This document shows positions 6,525-15,854 of a stretch of DNA of 64,000 nucleotides, piece after piece. Below the pieces are notes generated by a model, which had not been told where the DNA came from, searched no databases, and saw only the letters and a list, made by a program, of their open reading frames with translations. The translations under genes and the position numbers were made by a program. Within the stretch, counting starts at the first letter, position 1. Each line of letters opens with the position of its first letter. The DNA is taken from positions 35,445-99,444 of the forward strand of contig NZ_JAFFJT010000030.1 in assembly GCF_016924665.1 (NCBI RefSeq), read 5' to 3'. The stretch comes from Nocardioides sp. SYSU D00038 (GTDB lineage: Bacteria > Actinomycetota > Actinomycetes > Propionibacteriales > Nocardioidaceae).

Positions 6525-9500
6525 TCAGCCATGGAGGGCCGCCATCATCGCTTCCGCGGTCTGGTTCTCGTCCAGCCCGTCGGCCTCGGCCTTCGCCTTG
6601 GCCTCCAGCACCTTGCGGTAGTCGGTGGGCATGACCTCGGTGAACCGGGTCAGCGACGCCGGCCAGTCGGCCAGCAGCGCCTCGGCGACCTCCGAGCCGG
6701 TCTCCTCGAGGTGGGTGCGCACCAGCTGCTCCAGCTCCGCCGCCGCCTCGCCCTCGACCGGGCCGAGCTCGACCAGCTCGCGGTTGACCCGCGCCTCGTC
6801 GAGGTCGAGCACCCAGGCGACGCCGCCGGACATGCCGGCCGCGAAGTTGCGCCCGGTCGGGCCCAGCACGACCACCCGGCCGCCGGTCATGTACTCGCAG
6901 GCGTGGTCGCCCACGCCCTCGTTGACCAGCCACGCGCCGGAGTTGCGGACCGCGAACCGCTCCCCCACCCCGCCGCGCAGGAACACCTGCCCCGACGTGG
7001 CGCCGTAGGCGATGGTGTTGCCGGCGATGATCTGCTCGTCGGCGGCGAACGTCGCGGTCCGGTCGGGCCGGATCACGATCCGCCCGCCCGAGAGCCCCTT
7101 GCCGACGTAGTCGTTGGCGTCGCCCTCGAGCCGCAGGGTCACGCCCCTCGGCACGAACGCGCCGAACGACTGGCCCGCCGAGCCCACGAACGTGATGTCG
7201 ATGGTGCCGTCGGGAAGCCCGGCGCCGCCGTACTTCTTGGTCACCTCGTGGCCGAGGATGGTGCCGACGGTGCGGTTGACGTTGCGGATCCGGACCTGGG
7301 CCCGCACCGGCTCGCCGCGCTCGATCGCGGGCTGGGCCAGCGGCACCAGCTCGGTCAGGTCGAGCGACCGCTCCAGGCCGTGGTCCTGCGCCTTGGTGCA
7401 GCGCGGGTCCTGGTCGGGGAACGCGCTGGTGTCGGGCGCGTGCAGGATCGGCGACAGGTCGAGGCCGGCGGCCTTCCAGTGGTCGACCGCGGGGGTGACG
7501 TCGAGCGCGCCCACCTGGCCGATCGCCTCGTCGAGGCTGCGGAAGCCGAGCTCGGCGAGGATCTCGCGCACCTCCTCGGCGATGTACTCGAAGAAGGTCA
7601 CGACGTACTCGGCCTTGCCCGAGAACCGCTCGCGCAGCACCGGGTTCTGGGTGGCCACGCCCACCGGGCAGGTGTCGAGGTGGCAGACCCGCATCATGAT
7701 GCAGCCCGAGACCACCAGCGGCGCGGTCGCGAAGCCGTACTCCTCGGCGCCCAGCAGGGCGGCGACGACGACGTCGCGGCCGGTCTTCAGCTGACCGTCG
7801 GTCTGCACGACGATCCGGTCGCGCAGGCCGTTGAGCAGCAGGGTCTGCTGGGTCTCGGCGAGGCCCAGCTCCCACGGGCCGCCCGCGTGCTTGAGCGAGG
7901 TCAGCGGCGAGGCGCCGGTGCCGCCGTCGTGCCCGGAGATCAGCACGACGTCGGCGTGCGCCTTCGAGACGCCGGCCGCGACCGTGCCGACGCCGACCTC
8001 GGCGACCAGCTTCACGTGCACCCGGGCCTGCGGGTTGGCGTTCTTGAGGTCGTGGATCAGCTGGGCGAGGTCCTCGATCGAGTAGATGTCGTGGTGCGGC
8101 GGCGGGCTGATCAGGCCGACGCCCGGCGTGGAGTGCCGCGTCCTCGCCACCCACGGGTAGACCTTGTGGCCGGGCAGCTGGCCGCCCTCACCGGGCTTGG
8201 CCCCCTGGGCCATCTTGATCTGGATGTCGTCGGAGTTGGTGAGGTACTCCGCCGTCACGCCGAACCGGCCGCTGGCGACCTGCTTGATCGAGCTGCGCCG
8301 CTCGGGGTCGTAGAGACGCTCGGGGTCCTCGCCGCCCTCGCCGGTGTTGGACTTGCCGCCGAGGCGGTTCATCGCGATGGCGAGCGTCTCGTGGGCCTCC
8401 TGCGAGATCGACCCGTAGGACATCGCGCCGGTCGAGAACCTCTTGACGATCTCGGACGCCGGCTCGACCTCCTCGATCGGCACCGGGGCGCGGCCGAGCT
8501 CGCCGGCGTCGCGGAAGCGGAACAGCCCGCGCAGCGTCATCAGGCGGCTGGCCTGCTCGTCGACGCGCCGGGTGTACTGCTTGAAGATGTCGTAGCGACC
8601 CGACCGGGTGGAGTGCTGGAGCCGGAACACCGTCTCGGGGTCGAACAGGTGCGGCTCGCCCTCGCGACGCCACTGGTACTCGCCGCCGGTCTGGAGCTCG
8701 CGGTGGGCCGGCAGGATGCCGCCGCGCGGGTACGCCGTGGCGTGCCGTCGAGCGACCTCCTCGGCGATCACGTCGAGCTCGATGCCGCCGAGCTTGGAGG
8801 TGGTGCCGGTGAAGTACTTGTCGACCACCGCCTGGGAGAGGCCGACCGCCTCGAAGATCTGCGCACCGGTGTAGGAGGCCACCGTGGAGACGCCCATCTT
8901 CGACATCACCTTGAGCACGCCCTTGCCGAGCGCCTTGACCAGGTTGCGGACCGCCTGCTCGGGCTCGACCTTGACGTAGTGGCCCTCGCGGGCGAGGTCC
9001 TCGACCGACTCCATGGCGAGGTAGGGGTTGACCGCCGCGGCGCCGTAGCCGACCAGCAGGGCGACGTGGTGCACCTCGCGGACGTCGCCGGCCTCGACCA
9101 GCAGCCCGACCTGGGTGCGGGTCTTCTCCCGGACCAGGTGGTGGTGGACCGCACCGGTGAGCAGCAGCGACGGGATCGGCGCCAGCTCGGCGGTGGAGTG
9201 CCGGTCGGAGAGCACGATGATCCGGGCGCCGCCGGCGATCGCCTGGCTGACCTCGGCGCAGATCTCGTCGATCCGCGCCGCCATCGCGGCCCCGCCGCCC
9301 TCGACCTCGTAGAGGCCGCGGGCCACGTGGCTGATGAACCCGGGTGCGTCGCCGTCGCGGTTGATGTGGCGGATCTTGGCCAAGTCGTCGTTGGAGATGA
9401 CCGGGAACGGCAGCACCACCTGGCGGCACGACGCGGGCGCCGGCTCGAGCAGGTTGGCCTCGGGGCCGATGGTGCCGTTGAGGGAGGTGACCAGCTCCTC

Positions 9501-11084
9501 GCGGATCGCGTCGAGCGGCGGGTTGGTCACCTGGGCGAACAGCTGCGCGAAGTAGTCGAACAGCAGCCGCGGCTTCTGGCTGAGCGCCGCGATGGGGGTG
9601 TCGGTGCCCATCGAGCCGATCGGCTCCGCGGAGGTGTTGGCCATCGGGGTGAGGAGCACGCGCAGCTCCTCCTCGGTGTAGCCGAACACCTGCTGGCGCC
9701 GGGTCACCGAGGCGTGGGTGTGCACGATGTGCTCGCGGTCGGGGATGTCCTTGAGGTGGATCAGCCCGGCGTGCAGCCACTCGCCGTAGGGGTGCTCGGC
9801 GGCGAGCTCGCCCTTGATCTCCTCGTCCTCGATGATCCGGTGCTCGTCGGTGTCGACGAGGAACATCCGGCCCGGCTGCAGCCGGCCCTTGCGGACCACG
9901 GTGGCCGGGTCGAGGTCGAGGACGCCGACCTCGGAGGCGAGGACCACGAGGCCGTCGTCGGTGACCCAGTAGCGCGACGGGCGCAGGCCGTTGCGGTCGA
10001 GGACCGCGCCGATCTGGGTGCCGTCGGTGAACACCACGCACGCGGGGCCGTCCCAGGGCTCCATCATCGCGGAGTGGAAGGCGTAGAAGTCGCGCCGCGC
10101 CTGGTCCATCTCGGCGTGGTTCTCCCACGCCTCCGGGATCATCATCAGCACGGCGTGGGGCAGCGACCGGCCGCCCATGTGCAGCAGCTCGAGCACCTCG
10201 TCGAACGACGCCGAGTCGGACGCGCCCGGCGTGCAGATCGGGTACAGCCGGTCGAGGTCGCCGGGGATCAGGTCGCTGGCGAGCAGCGCCTCGCGGGCCC
10301 GCATCCAGTTGCGGTTGCCCATCACGGTGTTGATCTCGCCGTTGTGGGCGATGAACCGGAACGGGTGCGAGAGCGGCCAGCTCGGGAAGGTGTTGGTCGA
10401 GAACCGGGAGTGCACGACGGCCAGCGCCGAGGCAACCCGCTCGTCGGTGAGGTCGGGGAAGAAGCTGTCGAGCTGGTCGGTCGTCAGCATCCCCTTGTAG
10501 GCCAGGGTGCGCGAGGACAGCGACGGGAAGTAGACCTCGGTCTCGCGCTCGGCCCGCTTGCGCAGGCAGAACGCCATCCGCTCCAGGGCCATGCCGGTGA
10601 GCCGCTGCGCGGCGCCGGCGACGAAGAGCTGGCTGAACGTCGGCATCACGCCGAGCGCGGTCTGGCCGAGCACGTCGGGGTTGATCGGGACCTCGCGCCA
10701 GCCGAGGACGCTGAGGCCCTCCTCGGCGGCGATCTCCTCGATCCGGCGGCGGGTCTTGGCGACCGCCTCCTCGTCACCGGGCAGGAACGCCGTGCCCACG
10801 GCGTAGGAGTGGGCCGCCGGCAGCTCGAAGCCGGCCTCGGGGGTCACCGCGCGCAGGAACGCGTCGGGGACCTGCATCAGGATCCCGGCGCCGTCGCCGG
10901 AGTTGGGCTCGGCGCCCGCGGCACCCCGGTGGTCCAGGTTGCGTAGGGCGGTGAGCGCCTTGGCCACGATGTCGTGGCTGGCCTCTCCCGTCAGGGTCGC
11001 CACGAACGCGACGCCGCAGGCGTCGTGCTCCTGGCTGGGGTCGTAGAGCCCTTGGGGCGGCGGGAACGCGTGCGAGTAGGGCAC
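6525..11084 (-). CDS. gltB: glutamate synthase large (alpha) subunit
   Basis: This 1519-aa subunit hydrolyses glutamine and makes glutamate on FMN. The N terminus reads MPYSHAFPPPQGLYDPSQEH and then DACGVAFV, where the Cys becomes the N-terminal nucleophile after removal of a short propeptide of about 22 residues. The glutaminase domain covers about 23-430. The central domain follows, then the FMN barrel with MSYGSISQEAH, GEGGEDPER and SGHDGGTGASP. The [3Fe-4S] motif is CIMMRVCHLDTCPVG. A C-terminal beta-helix (about 1240-1480, VGSAGQSFGAF) completes the family order. The start is GTG 11084, with GGGAG upstream. Length and domains are complete. It is co-transcribed with gltD. Confidence 0.97.
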   Translation of the reverse strand: MPYSHAFPPPQGLYDPSQEHDACGVAFVATLTGEASHDIVAKALTALRNLDHRGAAGAEPNSGDGAGILMQVPDAFLRAVTPEAGFELPAAHSYAVGTAFLPGDEEAVAKTRRRIEEIAAEEGLSVLGWREVPINPDVLGQTALGVMPTFSQLFVAGAAQRLTGMALERMAFCLRKRAERETEVYFPSLSSRTLAYKGMLTTDQLDSFFPDLTDERVASALAVVHSRFSTNTFPSWPLSHPFRFIAHNGEINTVMGNRNWMRAREALLASDLIPGDLDRLYPICTPGASDSASFDEVLELLHMGGRSLPHAVLMMIPEAWENHAEMDQARRDFYAFHSAMMEPWDGPACVVFTDGTQIGAVLDRNGLRPSRYWVTDDGLVVLASEVGVLDLDPATVVRKGRLQPGRMFLVDTDEHRIIEDEEIKGELAAEHPYGEWLHAGLIHLKDIPDREHIVHTHASVTRRQQVFGYTEEELRVLLTPMANTSAEPIGSMGTDTPIAALSQKPRLLFDYFAQLFAQVTNPPLDAIREELVTSLNGTIGPEANLLEPAPASCRQVVLPFPVISNDDLAKIRHINRDGDAPGFISHVARGLYEVEGGGAAMAARIDEICAEVSQAIAGGARIIVLSDRHSTAELAPIPSLLLTGAVHHHLVREKTRTQVGLLVEAGDVREVHHVALLVGYGAAAVNPYLAMESVEDLAREGHYVKVEPEQAVRNLVKALGKGVLKVMSKMGVSTVASYTGAQIFEAVGLSQAVVDKYFTGTTSKLGGIELDVIAEEVARRHATAYPRGGILPAHRELQTGGEYQWRREGEPHLFDPETVFRLQHSTRSGRYDIFKQYTRRVDEQASRLMTLRGLFRFRDAGELGRAPVPIEEVEPASEIVKRFSTGAMSYGSISQEAHETLAIAMNRLGGKSNTGEGGEDPERLYDPERRSSIKQVASGRFGVTAEYLTNSDDIQIKMAQGAKPGEGGQLPGHKVYPWVARTRHSTPGVGLISPPPHHDIYSIEDLAQLIHDLKNANPQARVHVKLVAEVGVGTVAAGVSKAHADVVLISGHDGGTGASPLTSLKHAGGPWELGLAETQQTLLLNGLRDRIVVQTDGQLKTGRDVVVAALLGAEEYGFATAPLVVSGCIMMRVCHLDTCPVGVATQNPVLRERFSGKAEYVVTFFEYIAEEVREILAELGFRSLDEAIGQVGALDVTPAVDHWKAAGLDLSPILHAPDTSAFPDQDPRCTKAQDHGLERSLDLTELVPLAQPAIERGEPVRAQVRIRNVNRTVGTILGHEVTKKYGGAGLPDGTIDITFVGSAGQSFGAFVPRGVTLRLEGDANDYVGKGLSGGRIVIRPDRTATFAADEQIIAGNTIAYGATSGQVFLRGGVGERFAVRNSGAWLVNEGVGDHACEYMTGGRVVVLGPTGRNFAAGMSGGVAWVLDLDEARVNRELVELGPVEGEAAAELEQLVRTHLEETGSEVAEALLADWPASLTRFTEVMPTDYRKVLEAKAKAEADGLDENQTAEAMMAALHG

Positions 11085-11203
11085 CGGGTTCTCCCGTCGT
11101 CGTCTGTGCCCGGGTCCGCGGGTGTGGACACCCCGGACCGCGCGGCAGTCTGGTGTTGCATGGAAGGCGCAGGGGACGACATTGGCCCGCGCCGGTTCAG
11201 GTT

Positions 11204-11225
11204 ACCACCGTGTGACAGCGGTGGT
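11204..11225 (-). terminator. hairpin between lgt and gltB
   Basis: ACCACCG (11204-11210) and CGGTGGT (11219-11225) are perfect 7-bp arms around an 8-nt loop. It lies about 10 nt after the lgt stop codon on the minus strand and before gltB, so it probably ends the trp-lgt transcript. It could instead be an operator for gltB. Confidence 0.45.
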
Positions 11226-11234
11226 CGCCTCGTT

Positions 11235-12239
11235 TCAGGGTGCGGTGGGCCGGTCCGGGGGTGGTGCGGCAGCCTCGGTGGCCTCGGAGGCCTCGGTGGC
11301 CTCGGTGGCCTCGGTGGTCTCGTCACGTGCGGCGCCGGCGTCCCCCGCCGGCGGCTCGTCGGCGGCGCGGTCCTCCTCGGGCCCCGGCCCGCGGCCGGGC
11401 AGGTAGACGTCCGGCTCGCGCCCCGGTCGCCGTCGGCTGCTGACGACGACGTACGCCGCTGCCAGGACGAAGAGCACGATCGAGGTCCACACGTTGAACC
11501 GGAGGCCGCCCACGTCGTCGAGCTCCACGGCGTCGATGCGCAGCATCTCGTTCCAGCCGCGCCCGAGGGTGTAGAGCATCACGTAGACCGCGACCACCCG
11601 GCCGTGCCCCAGGCGGAACCGGCGCTCCAGCCAGATCAGCACCGCGAACGCCGCGAGGTTCCACAGGCACTCGTAGAGGAACGTCGGGTGGAACGTGGTG
11701 CCCTCGGCGAAGGTCTGGCCCGGCGGGTAGTGCGAGGGGTCGATCTCCAGGCCCCACGGCAGGTCGGTGGGCTTGCCGTAGAGCTCCTGGTTGAACCAGT
11801 TTCCCCAGCGGCCGATGGCCTGCGCCACCAGCACGGTCGGGGCCATCGTGTCGAGCATCGGCCAGATCCGGATGCCCTTGAGGCGGGCGCCGACCAGCAC
11901 GCCCACCGCGCCCATCGCGATCGCGCCCCACACACCGAGGCCGCCGCGCCAGAGGTAGAGGGCCTCCCAGGCGTTGCCGCCGGCGCCGAAGTAGCGTTCG
12001 TGGTCGGTGAGCACGTGGTAGAGCCGGCCACCGACGAGGCCGAACGGCACCGCCCAGATCGCGAGGTCCTGCACGTCGCCCGGCCGGCCACCACGGGCCA
12101 CCCAGCGGCGCTCGGAGATCCAGACCGCCACCACGATGCCGAGGATGATCGCGAACGCGTAGCCGCGCAGCGGCAGCGGACCGAGGTGCCACACGCTCTC
12201 GGCGGGGCTGGGGATGGACCAGGCGGACCAGGTGGGCAT
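11235..12239 (-). CDS. lgt: prolipoprotein diacylglyceryl transferase
   Basis: This 334-aa inner-membrane enzyme attaches diacylglycerol to the lipobox Cys of prelipoproteins. The signature GRWGNWFNQELYG (about 140-152) is present, with the catalytic Arg and the Gly-Asn core. About seven hydrophobic segments run from residue 20 to 262. The C-terminal tail (about 263-334) is hydrophilic and ends in Thr-Glu-Ala repeats (ATEATEASEATEA) coded by a 9-bp DNA repeat at about 11274-11325. That tail is not part of the family core. The ATG at 12239 lies 3 nt after the SCO1-like gene, which is itself a lipoprotein and hence a likely substrate. The trpA-lgt neighbourhood is conserved in actinobacteria. 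Confidence 0.95.
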   Translation of the reverse strand: MPTWSAWSIPSPAESVWHLGPLPLRGYAFAIILGIVVAVWISERRWVARGGRPGDVQDLAIWAVPFGLVGGRLYHVLTDHERYFGAGGNAWEALYLWRGGLGVWGAIAMGAVGVLVGARLKGIRIWPMLDTMAPTVLVAQAIGRWGNWFNQELYGKPTDLPWGLEIDPSHYPPGQTFAEGTTFHPTFLYECLWNLAAFAVLIWLERRFRLGHGRVVAVYVMLYTLGRGWNEMLRIDAVELDDVGGLRFNVWTSIVLFVLAAAYVVVSSRRRPGREPDVYLPGRGPGPEEDRAADEPPAGDAGAARDETTEATEATEASEATEAAAPPPDRPTAP

Positions 12240-12242
12240 GAC

Positions 12243-12869
12243 TCAGCTCTCCTGCAGCAGGGCGTGGATGTCGGCAGCGAGCTGGGCCGACGAGGTGGCC
12301 TGGCTCCAGTAGATCGGTGCCTCCCCGGCGGTGTCGACACCGGTGACCTGGGTGGTGTGGGTGGTGGAGTCGTAGCCACCGCTGGGCAGCTTCTCGCCCA
12401 TCCCGACCGCGACCGACGTCGCGACCGCCTCGATGTCGTCGAGATCGCCGGTCAGCCCGACGAACGACGGGTCGAAGCGGTCGAGCCAGCGCCGCACGGT
12501 CTCGGCGTCGTCGCGCGGCGGATCGGTGGTCACGAACACGACCTCCACCTGCTCGCGGTCGGCGTCGTCGAGGCGCTGCAGGGCGGTGGCCATCGTGCCC
12601 ATCACGGTCTGGCAGATGTCCGGGCAGCGCGTGTAGCCGAAGAAGACCAGCGTCAGCCGCGCGTCGGTGTCGTCGACCAGCGAGAACGGCTCGCCGTCGG
12701 TGTCGGTCAGCGCGGTGGGGTCGACCTCGAACGGCGGGTCGACGACCTGCCCGACCAGCCGGGTGGGGTCGTCCTCGCCTCCGCAGGCCGCCAGGCCGGT
12801 CACCAGCAGTCCGGTCAGCAGGGCGGCGCCGGCGCGGCGCGCCCAGGCACGGCGCCCGCGGCTAGGCAC
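12243..12869 (-). CDS. SCO1/SenC-type copper-binding lipoprotein
   Basis: A 208-aa thioredoxin-fold lipoprotein probably delivering copper to the CuA site of cytochrome c oxidase. After an Arg-rich start, residues about 15-32 form a signal peptide (ALLTGLLVTGL) with lipobox LAAC. The copper-binding CPDIC motif is in FFGYTRCPDICQTVMG, and the distal conserved His lies in STTHTTQVTG. The FVTTDPPRDD strand fits the family. I chose GTG 12869, which overlaps the trpA stop by 8 nt (GTGCCTAG); an in-frame ATG at 12935 would lie inside trpA. Translational coupling with trpA is likely. No cytochrome oxidase genes are in the window, so its partner is remote. Confidence 0.85.
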   Translation of the reverse strand: MPSRGRRAWARRAGAALLTGLLVTGLAACGGEDDPTRLVGQVVDPPFEVDPTALTDTDGEPFSLVDDTDARLTLVFFGYTRCPDICQTVMGTMATALQRLDDADREQVEVVFVTTDPPRDDAETVRRWLDRFDPSFVGLTGDLDDIEAVATSVAVGMGEKLPSGGYDSTTHTTQVTGVDTAGEAPIYWSQATSSAQLAADIHALLQES

Positions 12870-13659
12870 GCCGGACGCCCGCGGCCAGGTCCTCGGTGAG
12901 GCGGCGCAGCGCGGCCAGCCCGGCCGCCCGGTCACCGGCGTGGTCGTGCAGGGTGCGCACGAACGCCGAGCCGACGATCACGCCGTCGGCGTACGACGCC
13001 ACCTCGGCGGCCTGGTCGCCGGTGCTCACGCCCAGCCCGACGCCGACCGGAAGGTCGGTGGCCCGGCGGGTGCGCTCGACGAGCGGCCCGGCGAGGTCGC
13101 TGGTGGCGTCGCGGGCGCCGGTCACGCCCATCACGGCGGTGGCGTAGACGAACCCGCGGCAGGCGGCGGTGGTCAGCGCGATCCGCTCGTCGGTCGACGA
13201 CGGCGCGACCAGGAAGATCTTGTCGAGGTCGCGGGCGTCGGCCGCCGCGACCCACTCGGGCGCGAAGTCGGGGGTGAGGTCGGGCGTGATCAGCCCCGCG
13301 CCCCCGGCGTCGGCGAGGTCCTGGGCGAACCGGTCGACGCCGTAGCGCTCGACGGGGTTCCAGTAGGTCATCACCACGGTCGGCGTGCCGGTGGCGGCGA
13401 CGGCCTCGACGGTGCGCAGGACGTCGGTGGTGCGCACGCCCTGCTCGAGGGCCTGCTGCGCGGCGGCCTGGATGGTGGGGCCGTCCATCACCGGGTCGCT
13501 GTAGGGCAGGCCGACCTCGATGACGTCGCAGCCGGCGTCGACCATCGCGCGCAGCGCCTCGATGCCGCCGTCGACGTCGGGGAACCCGGCCGGCAGGTAG
13601 CCGACCAGCGCCGCCCGGCCGTCGGCCCGGGCCTTCTCGAAGGCGATGGCGACGCTCAC
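12862..13659 (-). CDS. trpA: tryptophan synthase alpha chain
   Basis: This 265-aa subunit cleaves indole-3-glycerol phosphate to indole and glyceraldehyde 3-phosphate. The TIM-barrel motifs are LVGYLPAGFPDVDGG with the following IEALRAMVDAGCDVIEVGLPYSDPVMDGPT carrying the catalytic Glu, LITPDLTPDFAPEW carrying the catalytic Asp region, and the phosphate-binding GVGLGVST and VIVGSAFV near the C terminus. The start is GTG 13659, whose GTGA overlaps the trpB stop; this 4-nt overlap implies translational coupling. Length is normal. It works in the alpha2-beta2 complex with TrpB, channelling indole. Confidence 0.96.
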   Translation of the reverse strand: MSVAIAFEKARADGRAALVGYLPAGFPDVDGGIEALRAMVDAGCDVIEVGLPYSDPVMDGPTIQAAAQQALEQGVRTTDVLRTVEAVAATGTPTVVMTYWNPVERYGVDRFAQDLADAGGAGLITPDLTPDFAPEWVAAADARDLDKIFLVAPSSTDERIALTTAACRGFVYATAVMGVTGARDATSDLAGPLVERTRRATDLPVGVGLGVSTGDQAAEVASYADGVIVGSAFVRTLHDHAGDRAAGLAALRRLTEDLAAGVRRA

Positions 13660-14894
13660 GAGCCGGCCTCCGGCCCGTCGGGGCGGCCGAGGCCGAACCA
13701 CTCCAGCGCGGTGCCCATGTCCTTGTCCCCCCGGCCCGACAGGTTGACCAGCAGGGTCTCGCCCTGCCGCTCCCGGGCCACCCGCAGGGTGCCGGCCACC
13801 GCGTGCGCCGACTCGATGGCCGGGATGATCCCCTCGGTGCGGGCCAGCAGGGCCATCGCCTCCATCGCCTCGGCGTCGGTCACCGGCAGGTACGACGCCC
13901 GCCCGCTCGCGGCGAGGTGGGCGTGCTGGGGGCCGACGCCGGGGTAGTCGAGCCCGGCCGAGATCGAGTGCGACTCGACCGTCTGCCCGTCCTCGTCCTG
14001 CAGCACGAACGTGCGGGCGCCGTGCAGCACACCAGCGGCGCCGGCGCTGATGGTGGCCGCGTGGCGGCCGGTCTCGACGCCGTCGCCGCCTGCCTCGAAG
14101 CCGTAGATCGCGACCTCGGGGTCGCCGAGGAAGCCGGCGAACAGGCCGATCGCGTTGGAGCCGCCGCCCACGCAGGCCGCGATCGCGTCGGGCAGCCGGC
14201 CGGTCAGCTCGAGGCACTGGCGGCGCGCCTCGTCGCCGATGCCGCGCACGAACGAGAGCACCAGGCTCGGGAACGGGTGCGGCCCGGCCGCGGTGCCGAA
14301 CAGGTAGGCGGTGTGGTCGACCGAGGCCACCCAGTCGCGCAGCGCCTCGTTGATGGCGTCCTTGAGCGTGCGCGAGCCGCTGGTCACCGGCACCACCTCG
14401 GCGCCCAGCAGCTGCATCCGGGCGACGTTGAGCGCCTGCCGCTCGGTGTCGACCTCGCCCATGTAGACGGTGCACTCGAGCCCGAGGTACGCCGCCGCGG
14501 TCGCGGAGGCGACGCCGTGCTGGCCGGCACCGGTCTCGGCGATCACCCGCTTCTTGCCCATCCGCTTGGTCAGCAGGGCCTGGCCCAGCACGTTGCGGAT
14601 CTTGTGGGCACCGGTGTGGTTGAGGTCCTCGCGCTTGAGGAGGATCCGGGCTCCGGCGTGGTCGGAGAGGCGGTGGGCCTCGTAGAGCATGCTCGGGACG
14701 CCGGCGTAGTTCTGCAGCAGCTGGTCGAACTCGTGGCCGAAGGTCGGGTCGACCAGCGCCTTCTGCCAGGCGGTGTCGAGCTCGTCGAGGGCGGCGATCA
14801 GCGCCTCGGGCATGAACCGGCCGCCCCAGCCCGGGGTGGTGGCGCCGGCGGGTCCGCCGAACCAGCCCTGCGCGTCCGCGTCGTAGGTGGTCAT
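13656..14894 (-). CDS. trpB: tryptophan synthase beta chain
   Basis: This 412-aa PLP enzyme condenses indole and serine into tryptophan. The PLP-binding lysine is in EDLNHTGAHKIRNVLGQ (about 97-113). The phosphate cradle is CVGGGSNAIGLF, and AETGAGQHGVASA contains the catalytic-site Glu and His region. The COMM region GAEVVPVTSGSRTLKDA is present, and LVNLSGRGDKDMGT closes the protein. This is the standard TrpB1 form. The ATG at 14894 overlaps the trpC stop by 4 nt (ATGA). It sits in the middle of a tight trpC-trpB-trpA unit. Confidence 0.97.
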   Translation of the reverse strand: MTTYDADAQGWFGGPAGATTPGWGGRFMPEALIAALDELDTAWQKALVDPTFGHEFDQLLQNYAGVPSMLYEAHRLSDHAGARILLKREDLNHTGAHKIRNVLGQALLTKRMGKKRVIAETGAGQHGVASATAAAYLGLECTVYMGEVDTERQALNVARMQLLGAEVVPVTSGSRTLKDAINEALRDWVASVDHTAYLFGTAAGPHPFPSLVLSFVRGIGDEARRQCLELTGRLPDAIAACVGGGSNAIGLFAGFLGDPEVAIYGFEAGGDGVETGRHAATISAGAAGVLHGARTFVLQDEDGQTVESHSISAGLDYPGVGPQHAHLAASGRASYLPVTDAEAMEAMALLARTEGIIPAIESAHAVAGTLRVARERQGETLLVNLSGRGDKDMGTALEWFGLGRPDGPEAGS

Positions 14895-15694
14895 GTCGTC
14901 ACCCCTTCCTGGGTGGTGGTGAGCCCGCTGAGGGCGCGCACGGCGCCGGTCGGGTCGCCGTCCTTGACGAGGGCCTCGCCGACCAGCACGGCCCGGGCCC
15001 CCTCGTCGACGAAGCGCTGCACGTCGGCGGCGCCGGTGATGCCCGACTCGGCGACCTTGACCCGGTCGTCGGGCAGCAGCGGGGCGAGCCGGCCGAAGGT
15101 CGCGTCGTCGACGGCCAGCGTCCTGAGGTTGCGGGCGTTGACCCCGACGAGCTCGGCGCCGAGCGCGACGGCCCGCTCGGTCTCCGCCTCGTCGTGCACC
15201 TCGACCAGCACGGTCAGCCCGAGCTCGCCCGCGGTGTCGTGGAGGCGGCGCAGGCTGTCGTCGTCGAGGGCGGCCACGATCAGCAGCGCGAGGTCGGCGC
15301 CGGCGGCCCGGGCCTCGACGAGCTGGTAGTCGGTGACGATGAAGTCCTTGCGCAGCAGCGGCGTGTCGACCGCGGCGCGCACCGCGCGCAGGTCGGCCAG
15401 GCTGCCGCCGAAGCGGCGCTGCTCGGTGAGCACGCTGATCGCGGCCGCGCCGCCGTCGGCGTAGGCCCTGGCCAGGGCGGCGGGGTCGGGAATGTCGGCG
15501 AGATCGCCCTTGCTGGGGCTGCGCCGCTTGACCTCGGCGATCACGCTCGACCCGGGCGCCCGCAGCGCCGGCATCGGGTCGCGCGGCGGGTCGACGTCGG
15601 CCAGCGCGGCCCGGACGTCGGCGAGCGGAACCGCGGCCTCGCGCTCGGCGAGGTCGGCCCGCACGCCGGCGACGATGTCGTCGAGCACGGACAT
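14891..15694 (-). CDS. trpC: indole-3-glycerol phosphate synthase
   Basis: This 267-aa TIM-barrel enzyme closes the indole ring in tryptophan synthesis. Recognisable motifs are VIAEVKRRSPSKGDL (catalytic Lys), LLRKDFIVTDYQLVEAR (second Lys and substrate binding), LVGVNARNLRTLAVD (Asn/Arg), and VAESGITGAADVQRF with AVLVGEALVK for the phosphate site. The ATG at 15694 is preceded by GGAGGA. It is the first gene of the trpCBA unit in this window. It is not fused to trpF. Phosphoribosylanthranilate isomerase activity is probably supplied by PriA, encoded at 22690-23427. Confidence 0.96.
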   Translation of the reverse strand: MSVLDDIVAGVRADLAEREAAVPLADVRAALADVDPPRDPMPALRAPGSSVIAEVKRRSPSKGDLADIPDPAALARAYADGGAAAISVLTEQRRFGGSLADLRAVRAAVDTPLLRKDFIVTDYQLVEARAAGADLALLIVAALDDDSLRRLHDTAGELGLTVLVEVHDEAETERAVALGAELVGVNARNLRTLAVDDATFGRLAPLLPDDRVKVAESGITGAADVQRFVDEGARAVLVGEALVKDGDPTGAVRALSGLTTTQEGVTT

Positions 15695-15854
15695 GACGGT
15701 TCCTCCGGTGGATCGTGGGGTGGTCCCAGTCTCTCACCCGCGGTCGGGGCGCCCGCGGGCGGTGGCGGGTGGTGGACGAGGTTCACCGCCCGGGCTGCTG
15801 GGTAGGGTCCGCAGCACCCGCCCGCCGACCGGCCGGCCCGACGAGAGGGACCCC

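Noticed and set aside
6531..10946. A 1471-codon open frame on the plus strand opposite gltB.
   Set aside because: It is a reading-frame shadow of gltB caused by high GC at third positions; its product has no family motif and is a low-complexity Arg/Gly/Val/Leu-rich string.
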